This document shows positions 36,343 to 46,644 of a DNA stretch of 64,000 nt, piece by piece (position 1 is the stretch's first letter; each line of letters begins with the position of its first letter). The notes beneath the pieces were generated by a model. That model was given only the letters and a program-made list of their open reading frames with translations. It had not been told where the DNA came from and made no database searches. Source of the DNA: Muriicola soli (GTDB taxonomy: Bacteria > Bacteroidota > Bacteroidia > Flavobacteriales > Flavobacteriaceae); contig NZ_CP035544.1 of NCBI RefSeq assembly GCF_004139715.1, forward strand, positions 2,979,501-3,043,500, in the 5' to 3' direction. The translations under genes were made by a program, and so were the position numbers.

Positions 36343-37374
36343 TTGAAAGGAGTATTATTAGTAAATCTGGGATCACCTGACAGTCCTACTGCAAAGGATG
36401 TTAAGCCCTATCTGGACGAGTTCCTGATGGACAAACGCGTGATCGATGTACCCAAATTATTACGCAATATCCTGGTTCGCGGGATCATCTTACAAACCCG
36501 CCCAAAAAAATCCGCCAAAGCGTATAAAAAAATATGGTGGGAAGAAGGTTCACCACTGATAGTTATATCGGAACGTTTTACGGAGAAGGTTCGGAAAAAA
36601 ACAGAACTTCCCGTTGCCCTCGGAATGCGTTATGGCTCATTGAGTATCAAAAAGGCCCTGGACGAACTAGACAAGAAAGGAGTAGATGACGTCCTGCTCG
36701 TGCCTTTGTATCCCCATTATGCAATGTCCTCATACGAAACTGTGGTTGTAAAAGCTTTGGAAGATCAGCAAAACTATTTTCCTTCCATGAAGATGACAAC
36801 CCTACCTGCCTTTTACCACCGTCCGGAATATATAAAGGTATTGTCGACGAGTATTGCTGAAGGATTGAAAGACTTCGACTATGATCACGTCTTATTTTCC
36901 TATCATGGGATCCCCGAAAGACATATCCGAAAGTCGGATCCTACCCGCTTTCATTGTAAGATAGACGGTAGTTGTTGTAAAATAAACTCCGTTGCTCATC
37001 ATACCTGCTACAGACATCAGTGTTACGAAACCACAGAGTTGGTAAAAGCGTTTCTCGGGTTGGATGAAGATAAGGTGAGTACCTCTTTTCAGTCGCGCCT
37101 TGCAGGAGATCCATGGCTTAAACCCTATACAGATTTCGAATTTGAACGTCTTGCCAAAGAAGGTAAAAAGAAGCTCGCTGTTATTACTCCTGCTTTTGTC
37201 AGTGACTGTCTGGAAACCCTGGAGGAGATAGCTATGGAGGGGAAAGAACAATTTGAAGAAGCGGGGGGTGAACACTACAAGCACATTTCCTGTCTCAATG
37301 AACGAGACGACTGGGTTGAGCTCATGGCTTCCTGGATTTCCAACTGGGAAACAAAAAATCTACTACCGGTCTGA
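36343..37374 (+). CDS. hemH: Ferrochelatase HemH
   Basis: HemH inserts Fe2+ into protoporphyrin IX to make protoheme. The 343-residue product begins KGVLLVNLGSPDSP right after the TTG codon at 36343; an in-frame TGA at 36337 leaves no other upstream start, so the gene uses TTG. Other blocks are LGMRYGSLSI, LVPLYPHYAMSSYETV, the catalytic His in SYHGIPERHI, the cysteine-rich CKIDGSCCKINSVAHHTCYRHQC segment and SRLAGDPWLKPYTD. It is the last enzyme of the pathway begun in the operon at 20-27 kb. Its stop overlaps the MATE gene start by one base. Confidence 0.96.
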   Translation: MKGVLLVNLGSPDSPTAKDVKPYLDEFLMDKRVIDVPKLLRNILVRGIILQTRPKKSAKAYKKIWWEEGSPLIVISERFTEKVRKKTELPVALGMRYGSLSIKKALDELDKKGVDDVLLVPLYPHYAMSSYETVVVKALEDQQNYFPSMKMTTLPAFYHRPEYIKVLSTSIAEGLKDFDYDHVLFSYHGIPERHIRKSDPTRFHCKIDGSCCKINSVAHHTCYRHQCYETTELVKAFLGLDEDKVSTSFQSRLAGDPWLKPYTDFEFERLAKEGKKKLAVITPAFVSDCLETLEEIAMEGKEQFEEAGGEHYKHISCLNERDDWVELMASWISNWETKNLLPV

Positions 37375-38765
37375 TGGCAAAGGTCTCCTCAGATGATTTA
37401 GGCTCAGAATCGATCGGGAGACTCCTGATTAAACAGGCAGTACCTGCCTCCATAGGGATTTTGGTAATGTCCCTGAACATCCTGGTGGATACCATTTTCG
37501 TTGGGAATTGGATCGGCTCAATAGCAATTGCAGCCATAAACGTAGTCTTACCGGTTTCTTTTTTTATCGCTGCCCTGGGGATGGCTATTGGTATTGGAGG
37601 GAGCAGCATTATTTCCAGAGCCCTGGGGGCGGAAAACAAGCACAAGGCCTTAAAGACTTTTGGCAATCAGATATCCCTCACCCTTTTAGTCACCATAACC
37701 ATGGTGGCATTTGGCTTGTATTTTGCAGACGGACTTATTCCCGCTTTTGGGGGCAAGGGAGCTATATTTAAGCCGGCGAAGATCTACTATACCATTGTTC
37801 TTTACGGCGTGCCATTTCTCGCCCTGTGTATGATGGGTAATACGGTTATCAGGGCGGAGGGGAAACCCAAATTCGCCATGATTGCCATGATCATTCCGTC
37901 AGTCGGAAATCTTCTGATGGATTATGTTTTTATTTACATCTTCGATTGGGGGATGGAAGGCGCGGCCTGGGCTACAACCGGAGGGTACCTCTTGTGTTTT
38001 GGATACATCTTTTACTTTTTTCTCTCCAAAAATTCAGAACTGAAAATTAAGTCGGTCGACTTTAGGCTCGATCTTCCCATTTTAAAAGAAATAGGATCTC
38101 TGGGTTTTGTCACCTTATCAAGACAGGCAGTTACCAGTATTACCTATCTTCTGATGAACAATATTTTATTCGATCTCGGAGGAGAATCGATGGTAGCAGT
38201 ATACGCGATAATCGGTAGAATGCTGATGTTTGCCTTATTCCCTGTATTTGGTGTAACTCAGGGCTTTCTGCCTATTGCCGGATACAATTACGGAGCACAA
38301 AAATATGAAAGGGTAAGAGAGTCCATAAACACGGCAATTACTTACGCTGCTATTGTTGCTACGGTTGTTTTTGTAGGTCTTATGGTTTTCCCGGCCGAGA
38401 TTACCGGATTGTTTCTCAGCAGTCGTGCCGATATGTCGGCTGAGGAAATGGCCAGCAATATTTTTGTTCTGGAAAATACCCCAGCGGCGATGCGATGGGT
38501 TTTCGCCGCTACCCCGATCATAGCAATCCAATTAATAGGGGCGGCCTATTTTCAGGCGGTGGGAAAAGCCGTTCCTGCGCTCTTGCTGACACTTACGCGG
38601 CAGGGCTTTTTCTTTATTCCACTCATCCTGATTCTTCCCATTTACCTCGGCGAGCTAGGGGTATGGTTGTCTTTCCCTATAGCAGATACCCTTTCTACAA
38701 TTGTCACAGGATATTTCCTTCGTCGGGAAGTTAAAACCTCCCTTAGAATTGACGCAGCGGCCTGA
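37374..38765 (+). CDS. MATE family efflux transporter
   Basis: A 463-residue multidrug-type antiporter of the inner membrane with about twelve hydrophobic segments in two related halves. The first segment sequence PASIGILVMSLNILVDTIFVGNWIG, the repeat-like LGMAIGIGGSSIISRALGAENK and GVTQGFLPIAGYNYGAQKY are typical of MATE proteins. Substrates cannot be deduced. The ATG shares one base with the hemH stop (TGATG), so the two are translationally coupled, which is consistent with porphyrin or heme-intermediate export but does not prove it. Confidence 0.93.
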   Translation: MAKVSSDDLGSESIGRLLIKQAVPASIGILVMSLNILVDTIFVGNWIGSIAIAAINVVLPVSFFIAALGMAIGIGGSSIISRALGAENKHKALKTFGNQISLTLLVTITMVAFGLYFADGLIPAFGGKGAIFKPAKIYYTIVLYGVPFLALCMMGNTVIRAEGKPKFAMIAMIIPSVGNLLMDYVFIYIFDWGMEGAAWATTGGYLLCFGYIFYFFLSKNSELKIKSVDFRLDLPILKEIGSLGFVTLSRQAVTSITYLLMNNILFDLGGESMVAVYAIIGRMLMFALFPVFGVTQGFLPIAGYNYGAQKYERVRESINTAITYAAIVATVVFVGLMVFPAEITGLFLSSRADMSAEEMASNIFVLENTPAAMRWVFAATPIIAIQLIGAAYFQAVGKAVPALLLTLTRQGFFFIPLILILPIYLGELGVWLSFPIADTLSTIVTGYFLRREVKTSLRIDAAA

Positions 38766-38900
38766 TATCCTTTCTCCGCTCTAATCTTCATTAGTTGTTT
38801 TTTGCCTTCTGCAAGGGTGTTGCGTATTGCCATCCTACTTTGCATAAAATACGAAGCGCAACGTATGTGGAAATGAGATGTTGAATTAAAATGAAGGAAG

Positions 38901-39611
38901 ATGACACAATTAAAAATGTTGCAATTAAGAGTAAAAGGAATGGCCGGTAATCTGGCGTGGTTTATAAATATTAAGGTTTTTCTTATTACAGGCCTGATCG
39001 TGCTAGGAAGCTGTGAGACACAAGAGAGTGATTACGAAAAACCGGACAATAAAAAGGCTGTAGCCTTATTTGAGGAAGTTGTGAGGAAGACAACGCCTAA
39101 AGTCAGGGGATTGATTGAAAAGTACCCTGAACTCCTATCTGAGAAGGGGTCAATGAAGGAGGAAAGAGTGCAGGCCCTGGAGAAGGAGACTCGAGAAGTT
39201 TTATTACCCATGGTCAATGGGACTAAGGCCTTATTAAAATCCTACAATGTAAATGAAAAGGATCTGCGGCAGGAATTTCAGGAAAAGGATGATCCGAGAA
39301 TTGCCCTGGTTGGGTTGATGATCCTCGCCTCAGAAAGCAAGGAGCAAATGGCAGTTGCCAGAAATTTTGTGAATGCTTTCAGGACCGTGGGTTACTCCTT
39401 GCAAGGGGCGACTCTAGAAGAGGCAAAAAAGGATTGGGTGGATTGTCTCATTGTTGCGGTAGGAATTGATGTAGTAGTTGATTTTGTTAACGGCAATGTC
39501 ACCGAGGCCATCGCCAAAAAAGCGATAAAAAAGATTGCTTCCCGTGCTCTGGGAGCAATTGGGGCTGCTATAGCTGTCTATGAGTTTGGAAGTTGTATGG
39601 GATGGTACTAA
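38901..39611 (+). CDS. Lipoprotein with Gly/Ala-rich hydrophobic C-terminus
   Basis: A 236-residue lipoprotein; the lipobox VLGSC puts the Cys at residue 38, or 25 if the ATG at 38940 is used, which gives a more normal signal. The middle is charged and helical. The last 60 residues change character: a KDWVDC segment, a hydrophobic Val/Ile stretch, a Lys/Ala amphipathic helix and then a Gly/Ala-rich apolar helix ending with a Cys and an aromatic tail. This resembles pore-forming peptide bacteriocins in composition only; no processing site is recognised. The next gene, a 64-residue two-helix membrane protein, begins 11 bases later. Confidence 0.6.
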   Translation: MTQLKMLQLRVKGMAGNLAWFINIKVFLITGLIVLGSCETQESDYEKPDNKKAVALFEEVVRKTTPKVRGLIEKYPELLSEKGSMKEERVQALEKETREVLLPMVNGTKALLKSYNVNEKDLRQEFQEKDDPRIALVGLMILASESKEQMAVARNFVNAFRTVGYSLQGATLEEAKKDWVDCLIVAVGIDVVVDFVNGNVTEAIAKKAIKKIASRALGAIGAAIAVYEFGSCMGWY

Positions 39612-39622
39612 AATATAATACT

Positions 39623-39817
39623 ATGAAAAATTACAAGCTAACAACACCCAGGACCATTTTGTTTGGGATCATATTCACAGGTGGATTAATTTACTTTACC
39701 AAAAATGGGATCAATTCAATGGAAACCTATGAAATTGTTCTCAGTGCTGTACTGATGCTCGCCTTATTGACTTTGATACTTTTGAAGATTTTAGAAGCAG
39801 TTAAGAAAGGCTCTTAA
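39623..39817 (+). CDS. Small membrane protein, possible immunity-type partner
   Basis: A 64-residue protein with two hydrophobic helices, about 13-27 (ILFGIIFTGGLIYF) and about 36-56 (YEIVLSAVLMLALLTLILL), joined by a short polar loop and ending in a basic tail EAVKKGS. The ATG at 39623 is 11 bases after the preceding lipoprotein stop, and the pair is closed by a strong terminator 24 bases downstream, so they form a two-gene unit. Size and topology fit small immunity proteins, but many unrelated small membrane proteins look alike. No family recognised. Confidence 0.6.
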   Translation: MKNYKLTTPRTILFGIIFTGGLIYFTKNGINSMETYEIVLSAVLMLALLTLILLKILEAVKKGS

Positions 39818-39841
39818 CTATTCTGCGGATTTGGGATATGG

Positions 39842-39875
39842 AAAGCCTCAGCATCTCTGCCTGAGGCTTTTATTT
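39842..39875 (+). terminator. Intrinsic terminator after small membrane protein
   Basis: AAAGCCTCAG and CTGAGGCTTT form a perfect 10-base stem around a 9-base loop, followed by TATTT. It closes the lipoprotein/small-membrane-protein unit. Confidence 0.88.
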
Positions 39876-40290
39876 CGTTTGTATTATAGGCCAATTTAGC
39901 TTGGTAAACATTTGAGTTTCGCCCGCGTTTTGCTTGCGAACAAGATCATCCATTTAATGAGACCAGGTAGTTAAATTAGGATCAGAATTTATCCTTTATT
40001 TTCTCAGTGTCTGACTTTCATTTCGATTATATGCATGTAAAGAAAGAGTGACGGCTAATATGAATACAGTGCGAAGTAGAAAGAATGGAAAAAGTTTTAT
40101 CATCCGTCTAAACTTGAGCAAAAAAGGCATAAAGAATACTGAGGATGAGAGCGGGGCGCTAAGAATATTACGAACGTAAAACCTCTTGTTAGCCTTTTGA
40201 AAATGGATTATGGATCCTCATCATTATAAGGTTTCGGGTTTCCTTGTTTTTTGGTACATTTAGCTTCGTCGAACTAGAACACTAATCAAC
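39876..40290. other. Non-coding interval before sortilin-like genes
   Basis: No gene of normal size is seen. A 39-codon frame at 40060-40179 (MNTVRSRKNG start, basic) has no recognisable relative and may be a remnant or chance. A weak TACATTTAG at 40255-40263 could be the -7 box of the following gene. The rest is AT-rich without clear repeats. Confidence 0.4.
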
Positions 40291-43200
40291 ATGAAATTCA
40301 AGATTTTTACTCAGGCTATGGTGATGGCCTTATTCCTGTTCACCCTCAATGTAAATTCCCAGAGACGCTCAAAAGCGGCTGTAGCGGCTGTATACCCGGA
40401 AGAGTTGTATTCAAGTTTGGAATACAGACTGGTTGGGCCTTTCAGAGGCGGAAGATCAGCAGCAGTGACCGGGGTACCCGGACAGCCTAACTTGTTCTAT
40501 TTCGGGGCTACCGGAGGAGGAGTATGGAAGACAACCGATGGCGGCAGAACCTGGGGTAACATTTCAGATGGTTACTTTGGGGGAAGTATTGGGGCGGTGG
40601 AAGTCGCCAATAGTGATCCCAATGTGATCTATGTTGGAGGAGGAGAGAAGACGCTGAGGGGGAATGTTTCTTCCGGTTACGGAGTTTGGAAATCAGTAGA
40701 TGCAGGTAAATCCTGGAATTCTGTAGGATTAAACAATAGCAGGCATGTCCCTAGAATTCGAATACATCCAGACAATCCGGATATAGTTTATTCGGCTGTT
40801 CTAGGCGACATCTACAAACCTTCTGCGGATAGAGGGATCTATAAAAGCACGGATGGTGGGAAAACGTGGAGAAAAACACTGTTTGTCAATGACCAGGCCG
40901 GTGCAGTAGACCTTATTCTCGACCCAACGAATCCGAGAATTATCTACGCTTCTACCTGGCGTGCCCAAAGGACGCCTTATAGTCTCAGCAGTGGTGGAGA
41001 TGGTTCTGCACTTTGGAAGAGTACTGATAGCGGGGAGAACTGGACAGAGATTTCCAAAAATGAAGGTTTCCCAAAAGACACCCTTGGAATTATAGGAGTA
41101 ACCGTTTCACCTGTGAATCCGGACAGGGTTTGGGCAATTGTAGAAAACAAGGATAAAGGAGGGCTTTACCGATCTGAAGATGGAGGAAAGAAATGGAGTC
41201 TGGTAAATTCTGAACGAAAACTACGTCAACGCGCCTGGTATTACACCCGGGTATATGCCGATACCGAAAACGAAGACTTGGTGTATGTACTCAATGTGCG
41301 GTATCACAAATCGACAGACGGCGGGAAAAGCTTTAATACATTTAATGCCCCGCACGGAGATCACCACGACCTTTGGATTGCCCCTGAAAATCCTAAAAGA
41401 ATGATTATAGGGGATGACGGTGGGGCACAGATATCCTATGATGGCGGACTCACATGGAGTACGTACTACAACCAGCCAACTGCTCAATTCTATAGGGTAA
41501 CAACGGATAATGCCTTTCCATATCGCATCTATGCGGCTCAACAAGATAATTCCACAATTCGGATTAACCACCGAAGCTCAGGGCGTACTATTGGTGATGA
41601 CGATTGGGAATCAACAGCCGGCGGGGAATCTGCCCATATAGCCGTTGATCCAACCAACAATGATATTGTTTACGGAGGAAGTTACGGAGGATTTCTCACC
41701 AGGGTAAACCACGATGCTAACACTGTGAGGGGAATTAATGTTTGGCCCGATAATCCCATGGGATACGGTGCAGAAGGAATGAAGTATCGTTTCCAATGGA
41801 ATTTCCCGATTATCTTCAGTAAACACGATCCTAAAAAACTTTACACCTTCTCCAATCATGTTCATCTGAGCACCAACGAAGGGCAGAGCTGGCAGCTCCT
41901 CAGTGGGGACCTTACCCGTAATGATCCCGACAAACTTGTGTCTAGCGGGGGACCAATTACCCAGGATAATACTGGGGTGGAATACTATTGCACCATCTTT
42001 GCCGCTAATGAAAGTCCGCTTAAAGAAGGCCTTTTGTGGGTGGGAAGTGATGATGGCCTTATCCATGTCTCAAAAGACGGAGGTGGAAGTTGGGAAGATG
42101 TGACACCCACAAATATGCCCGAATGGTCGATGGTGAATAGCATTGAACCATCAGTATTTGATGAAGGCACCTGCTATGTTGCCGCTACCCGATATAAACT
42201 AGGTGATTTTCAGCCGTATTTGTACAAGACCACGGATTATGGTAAAAGCTGGCAAAAGATCACCAGTGGAATAGCAAATGAGCATTTCACCAGGGTATTG
42301 CGGGAAGATCCGAAAAGAAAGGGCCTTTTGTATGCCGGAACGGAAACAGGGATGTATATTTCTTTTGATGATGGGCGCAGCTGGAAACCTTTCCAGCTCA
42401 ATCTGCCTATAGTACCCATTACTGATCTTGCCGTCAAGGACAATAATTTGGTGGTTGCTACCCAGGGGAGAAGCCTTTGGATCATTGATGATCTCACCAT
42501 TCTACATCAACTAAATGAAGGTCTTGCTTCTGATGAGGCTGTATTGTATAAGCCCAAGGATTCCTACAGGACCCAAGGTGGAACCAGCAGAAGTCCTTCT
42601 AAAACAGCCGGGCAAAATCATCCTAACGGAGTCATCACTCATTTTTATCTAAAGGACCTCTCAGAAAAAGATAGTGTGGCACTTACCTACACTACAGTAT
42701 CGAGAGACACTCTGGCTGGTTTTAGTTCGTACGCTAAAGAAAACGACAAAAAACTCAAGGTCAAAAATGGTGGAAACACACATGTTTGGGATACTAGAGG
42801 AAAAGGCGCACAGGACTTCAAGGGAATGATCCTATGGTGGGCCAGCCTTAACGGGCCAAAAGCGGTACCGGGTACCTATCAGGTGCATTTGTCCGTCAAT
42901 GGTACTACTGAATCACAATCCTTCAACATCTTACCCGATCCCAGGGCCGAGGTTACGGTTGCTGAAATGCAAAAGCAATACGACTTTATCTCCGACATCA
43001 ATAGTACAGTTGACAAAGCACATGGCTCTATCAAGAAGATCAGAAAGATCACAGCGCAACTCGATGCCTTTATGGCACAGTACAAAGGAGATGAGGCCAC
43101 CAAAGAACTTGTTGATAAGGCGAAAAAATTAAAATCCGATTTTTCTGAAGTGGAAAAAGCGCTTTATCAGACTCAAAACAGAAGTGGTCAGGACCCTTTA

Positions 43201-43422
43201 AATTTCCCTATCAGACTCACCAATAAATTAGCTCACCTGAACAGTCTGGTGTCTATCGATGATTTTCATCCAACAGACCAGGATATTGCAGTTAAAAATC
43301 AACTTACCTCAGAAATAATAAAACAGTTGGATCAATTTGATACTTTGGTAAGCGATGAGATCAAAGCATTTAATGATGCTTTTAATGCAATGCAACTAAA
43401 TTATCTCTTTATAGAAGATTAG
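40291..43422 (+). CDS. Sortilin/VPS10-like propeller glycosyl-hydrolase-type protein
   Basis: A 1043-residue secreted protein with a signal peptide (about 1-23). The body has many Asp-box-like repeats of the type S-x-D-x-G-x-(T/S)-W, for example KTTDGGRTW, KSVDAGKSW, KSTDGGKTW, RSEDGGKKW and KTTDYGKSW. They make a large beta-propeller of the VPS10/sortilin-like type, often annotated as glycosyl hydrolase although no sialidase catalytic set is visible. After about residue 730 comes a beta domain and then a helical, coiled-coil-like tail. The next gene encodes a paralogue of almost identical length. Role unknown; extracellular peptide or polysaccharide processing is possible. Confidence 0.85.
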   Translation: MKFKIFTQAMVMALFLFTLNVNSQRRSKAAVAAVYPEELYSSLEYRLVGPFRGGRSAAVTGVPGQPNLFYFGATGGGVWKTTDGGRTWGNISDGYFGGSIGAVEVANSDPNVIYVGGGEKTLRGNVSSGYGVWKSVDAGKSWNSVGLNNSRHVPRIRIHPDNPDIVYSAVLGDIYKPSADRGIYKSTDGGKTWRKTLFVNDQAGAVDLILDPTNPRIIYASTWRAQRTPYSLSSGGDGSALWKSTDSGENWTEISKNEGFPKDTLGIIGVTVSPVNPDRVWAIVENKDKGGLYRSEDGGKKWSLVNSERKLRQRAWYYTRVYADTENEDLVYVLNVRYHKSTDGGKSFNTFNAPHGDHHDLWIAPENPKRMIIGDDGGAQISYDGGLTWSTYYNQPTAQFYRVTTDNAFPYRIYAAQQDNSTIRINHRSSGRTIGDDDWESTAGGESAHIAVDPTNNDIVYGGSYGGFLTRVNHDANTVRGINVWPDNPMGYGAEGMKYRFQWNFPIIFSKHDPKKLYTFSNHVHLSTNEGQSWQLLSGDLTRNDPDKLVSSGGPITQDNTGVEYYCTIFAANESPLKEGLLWVGSDDGLIHVSKDGGGSWEDVTPTNMPEWSMVNSIEPSVFDEGTCYVAATRYKLGDFQPYLYKTTDYGKSWQKITSGIANEHFTRVLREDPKRKGLLYAGTETGMYISFDDGRSWKPFQLNLPIVPITDLAVKDNNLVVATQGRSLWIIDDLTILHQLNEGLASDEAVLYKPKDSYRTQGGTSRSPSKTAGQNHPNGVITHFYLKDLSEKDSVALTYTTVSRDTLAGFSSYAKENDKKLKVKNGGNTHVWDTRGKGAQDFKGMILWWASLNGPKAVPGTYQVHLSVNGTTESQSFNILPDPRAEVTVAEMQKQYDFISDINSTVDKAHGSIKKIRKITAQLDAFMAQYKGDEATKELVDKAKKLKSDFSEVEKALYQTQNRSGQDPLNFPIRLTNKLAHLNSLVSIDDFHPTDQDIAVKNQLTSEIIKQLDQFDTLVSDEIKAFNDAFNAMQLNYLFIED

Positions 43423-43433
43423 AATGTCTGTCT

Positions 43434-43467
43434 AAAAGGCCCTTAGTTTTCGCTATTGGGCCTTTTT
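43434..43467 (+). terminator. Intrinsic terminator between sortilin-like paralogues
   Basis: AAAAGGCCC pairs with GGGCCTTTT around a 15-base loop, followed by a T-run. It lies 12 bases after the first paralogue's stop, so the second paralogue probably has its own promoter. Confidence 0.8.
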
Positions 43468-43513
43468 AATCTCAACACCATACAAAGCCGTTTCAAAAAA
43501 TACCCCACCAAAG

Positions 43514-46500
43514 ATGAAATCACGTATCCTTTGCTTTTTGTTAGTACTGATTACCGCAGGCCTTACTGCGCAAACAGCGGAATCTTATTTTCAACCTCTG
43601 AAGTATAGAAATATCGGTCCCTTTAGAGGAGGGCGATCTGTCTCTGCAACCGGAGTAATGGGTGATCCGCTTACGTATTATATGGGGACTACCGGGGGCG
43701 GTCTTTGGAAAACCTCTGATGCAGGAGCGAGGTGGGAGAATATTTCGGATGGTTTTTTTAAAATGGGCTCCGTTGGCGCTGTTGCAGTTTCCGCTTCTAA
43801 CCCGAATATAGTGTATTGTGGGATGGGGGAACATGCCGTTAGAGGTGTGATGACTTCCTACGGAGATGGAGTGTATAAATCTACAGACGCAGGTAAGACC
43901 TGGACGAAAATGGGTCTGGAAAAGACCCAACATATAGCACGAATTCTTATTCATCCCACCAATCCGGACATAGTCTATGTGGCTGCACAAGGAGCTTTAT
44001 ACGGCCCAAATAAAGAAAGGGGCATCTTTAAAAGTGTGGATGGGGGTAAAACATGGAAGAATACACTTTTTGTAAATGACCTCACCGGTTGTAACGAGCT
44101 TTCTATGGTTTCATCTACTCCTGAAGTTATGTATGCCAGTATGTGGCATCATCAACGCAAACCTGAAATCGTCATTAGTGGAGGTGAAGGGAGCGGACTA
44201 TACAAATCCACTGACGGAGGGGATACCTGGAAAAAAATCCACGAGGGATTGCCCGAAGAAAAAGGAAAAATGGCTATAGCCGTGAGTGAGGCTAATCCCC
44301 AAAAAGTGTATGCCTTAATTGAAAGCGATTCTGACCAGGACCTGGGGGGATTGTTTGTATCCAATGATGCCGGGGACTCCTGGAAAATGGTCAGTGGTGA
44401 CAACAGACTGGTACAACGCGCCTGGTACTACATCGAAGTTTTTCCAGACCCGAATAATGAAAATGTAGTTTATGTTATGAGCGCTCAAGCCCTGCGCTCT
44501 ATTGACGGTGGAAAGACCTGGGAAGAGATTACAGGAACACACGGGGATTATCACGATTTGTGGATCAATCCCGACAATTCCCGAAATATGATTATTGCCA
44601 ATGACGGTGGTGCAGCCATTTCTTTCGACTATGGTAAAACCTGGACGAGTCAGGACATCATGCCTACAGCCCAATTTTACAGGATCAATACCGACCGCTT
44701 GTTTCCTTATAACATTTATGGGGGACAACAGGACAACTCTTCGGTCAGAATCCCTCACCTATCGCTTTCGAGTGGGGGAATAGGAGAACAGGATTGGACC
44801 AGTTCAGCAGGAGGTGAAAGTGCTTTTCTGGCTTTCGATCCTGACAACCCCAGATATGTGATGGGAGGTAGTTATTTAGGCTACATCGACCTGCTGGATA
44901 CACAGACCAAATCACGAACAAAAGTCCTGGCGGCCCCCATTCAATATCTGGGCATGGCGGCAAGAGACATGAAATACCTCTTTAACTGGAACGCACCTAT
45001 AATTCGTTCCCAACACGAACCCAATACATTTTACCACTGTGCCCAAATGGTACTCAGGACAAGAGATATGGGTGTCACTTGGGAAGAAATTTCACCAGAC
45101 CTCACAAGAAATATGGATAATAAACAAGGCAAGGGTGGAGGTCCCTATACAGTAGAAGCTGTAGGTGCAGAAAATTACGGGACTATTTCTTATATGATCG
45201 AATCACCGCATGAAAAAGGTGTATACTGGACAGGTAGTGACGATGGCTTTGTTCATCTAACCAGGGATGGGGGAAATACCTGGCAAAATGTAACCCCTAA
45301 GGGATTAAAAGAATGCCTGATCAACGCCATTGAAGTATCGCCACATAATCCCGGAACGACCTATATCGCTACTACCCGGTATAAGTTTAACGACTATACC
45401 CCCGCCCTTTATAAAACGTATAATTACGGGAAAAGCTGGACAAACATAAGTTCGGGGATTCCTTATGGCTCCTTCACCAGGGTAGTTCGTGAAGATGTGG
45501 AGAAATCCGGACTTTTATATGCAGGAACTGAGAAGGGGATATTTATTTCATGGAACGATGGAACTTCATGGGAGCCGATTCAATTAAATCTACCGAATAC
45601 TCCCGTTACAGACCTTAAGGTACATCAGGGAGACCTGATAGTAGCTACTTCTGGAAGATCGTTCTGGATCCTCGATGACCTTGCTGTACTCGCGCAATAC
45701 GAGCCTCTTAACCAGGGCTTAAAACTCTATCAGCCCGAAAGTGCCATGAATGCTTCATGGAGTAGTCCATTAAATGGGAATTCAAAGAAATTCATCGGTT
45801 CTCAGCCCTTCGAAGGTGTGAATCCGGCTAATGGGATGGTGATCTATTACGAATTACCTGTAAGTACCAATAAGATCCCGCTAAAAATGGAGATCAGAAA
45901 TTCTCAAGGGAAACTTATACGTTCATTTAGTTCAGAGAAAGACGTGACCTATCAGGAGCACAACGGCGGCGGACCTCCCCCAAAACCAGTTTTACCCAGG
46001 GAAGAGGGGCTGAACAGATTTGTCTGGGATATGAATTATCCAATTATGGAAGGAATTCCGGGTGTGTATATGGAAGCCGGATTTGAAGGTCATATGGCGC
46101 CGCCGGGAGTTTACGACATAAAGCTGACCATGGGAGATGAGTCTGTTAAGACCCAGGCTAGTATTATAGCTACTCCGGGTTTTGAAGTTTCTAATACCCA
46201 ATATGAAGAATTTGATTCCTTTATGTCAGAAATGGAAGCTGAACTCAGTGTCATGCATTTAATGGTCAATCAATTGTACAATGTACAAGGGCAACTGAAA
46301 AAAATATTGGAATCCCTTGAAGCAGGTCCTTTAAAAGAAACAGGACAGAAACTGCTAAATGATTTGGTATCCTGGGACGAAGATATGATTCAGCGGAAAT
46401 CACAGGCGTATGACGATGTTGAGAATTTTCCCAATAAATTTACGGCGGAATATATTTTCCTGATTAACCAAAGCAACAGTGTAATTCCCAGGGTCAATCA

Positions 46501-46642
46501 GGGTTCAAGGGAACGTAAAAAAGAACTGGATACACAGTGGAACATGTTGAAGGAAAGAGGCCAGCAGTTTCTTGAAGATGCCCTTCCCGAATACAACAAA
46601 GCCTTGTGGAACTCCGGAATAGGAGCTATTCTATTACATTGA
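43514..46642 (+). CDS. Sortilin/VPS10-like propeller protein, second paralogue
   Basis: A 1042-residue secreted paralogue of the upstream gene with a signal peptide ending near LTAQ. Blocks shared in order are [17 protein letters not shown] near the start, [65 protein letters not shown] and the [10 protein letters not shown] closing segment. The propeller and C-terminal helical tail are kept, while the domain before the tail differs, with a [12 protein letters not shown] linker. The tandem arrangement points to an old duplication. It is followed 2 bases later by hemJ, so readthrough into hemJ is likely. Confidence 0.85.
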   Translation: MKSRILCFLLVLITAGLTAQTAESYFQPLKYRNIGPFRGGRSVSATGVMGDPLTYYMGTTGGGLWKTSDAGARWENISDGFFKMGSVGAVAVSASNPNIVYCGMGEHAVRGVMTSYGDGVYKSTDAGKTWTKMGLEKTQHIARILIHPTNPDIVYVAAQGALYGPNKERGIFKSVDGGKTWKNTLFVNDLTGCNELSMVSSTPEVMYASMWHHQRKPEIVISGGEGSGLYKSTDGGDTWKKIHEGLPEEKGKMAIAVSEANPQKVYALIESDSDQDLGGLFVSNDAGDSWKMVSGDNRLVQRAWYYIEVFPDPNNENVVYVMSAQALRSIDGGKTWEEITGTHGDYHDLWINPDNSRNMIIANDGGAAISFDYGKTWTSQDIMPTAQFYRINTDRLFPYNIYGGQQDNSSVRIPHLSLSSGGIGEQDWTSSAGGESAFLAFDPDNPRYVMGGSYLGYIDLLDTQTKSRTKVLAAPIQYLGMAARDMKYLFNWNAPIIRSQHEPNTFYHCAQMVLRTRDMGVTWEEISPDLTRNMDNKQGKGGGPYTVEAVGAENYGTISYMIESPHEKGVYWTGSDDGFVHLTRDGGNTWQNVTPKGLKECLINAIEVSPHNPGTTYIATTRYKFNDYTPALYKTYNYGKSWTNISSGIPYGSFTRVVREDVEKSGLLYAGTEKGIFISWNDGTSWEPIQLNLPNTPVTDLKVHQGDLIVATSGRSFWILDDLAVLAQYEPLNQGLKLYQPESAMNASWSSPLNGNSKKFIGSQPFEGVNPANGMVIYYELPVSTNKIPLKMEIRNSQGKLIRSFSSEKDVTYQEHNGGGPPPKPVLPREEGLNRFVWDMNYPIMEGIPGVYMEAGFEGHMAPPGVYDIKLTMGDESVKTQASIIATPGFEVSNTQYEEFDSFMSEMEAELSVMHLMVNQLYNVQGQLKKILESLEAGPLKETGQKLLNDLVSWDEDMIQRKSQAYDDVENFPNKFTAEYIFLINQSNSVIPRVNQGSRERKKELDTQWNMLKERGQQFLEDALPEYNKALWNSGIGAILLH

Positions 46643-46644
46643 TT

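Noticed and set aside
40060-40179. 39-codon basic frame before the sortilin-like genes
   Set aside because: Too short, no recognised relative, no clear promoter; kept only as a note in the interval entry.
41611-42066. 151-codon frame antisense to the first sortilin-like gene
   Set aside because: Low-complexity product opposite a well-supported repeat protein; no promoter seen.
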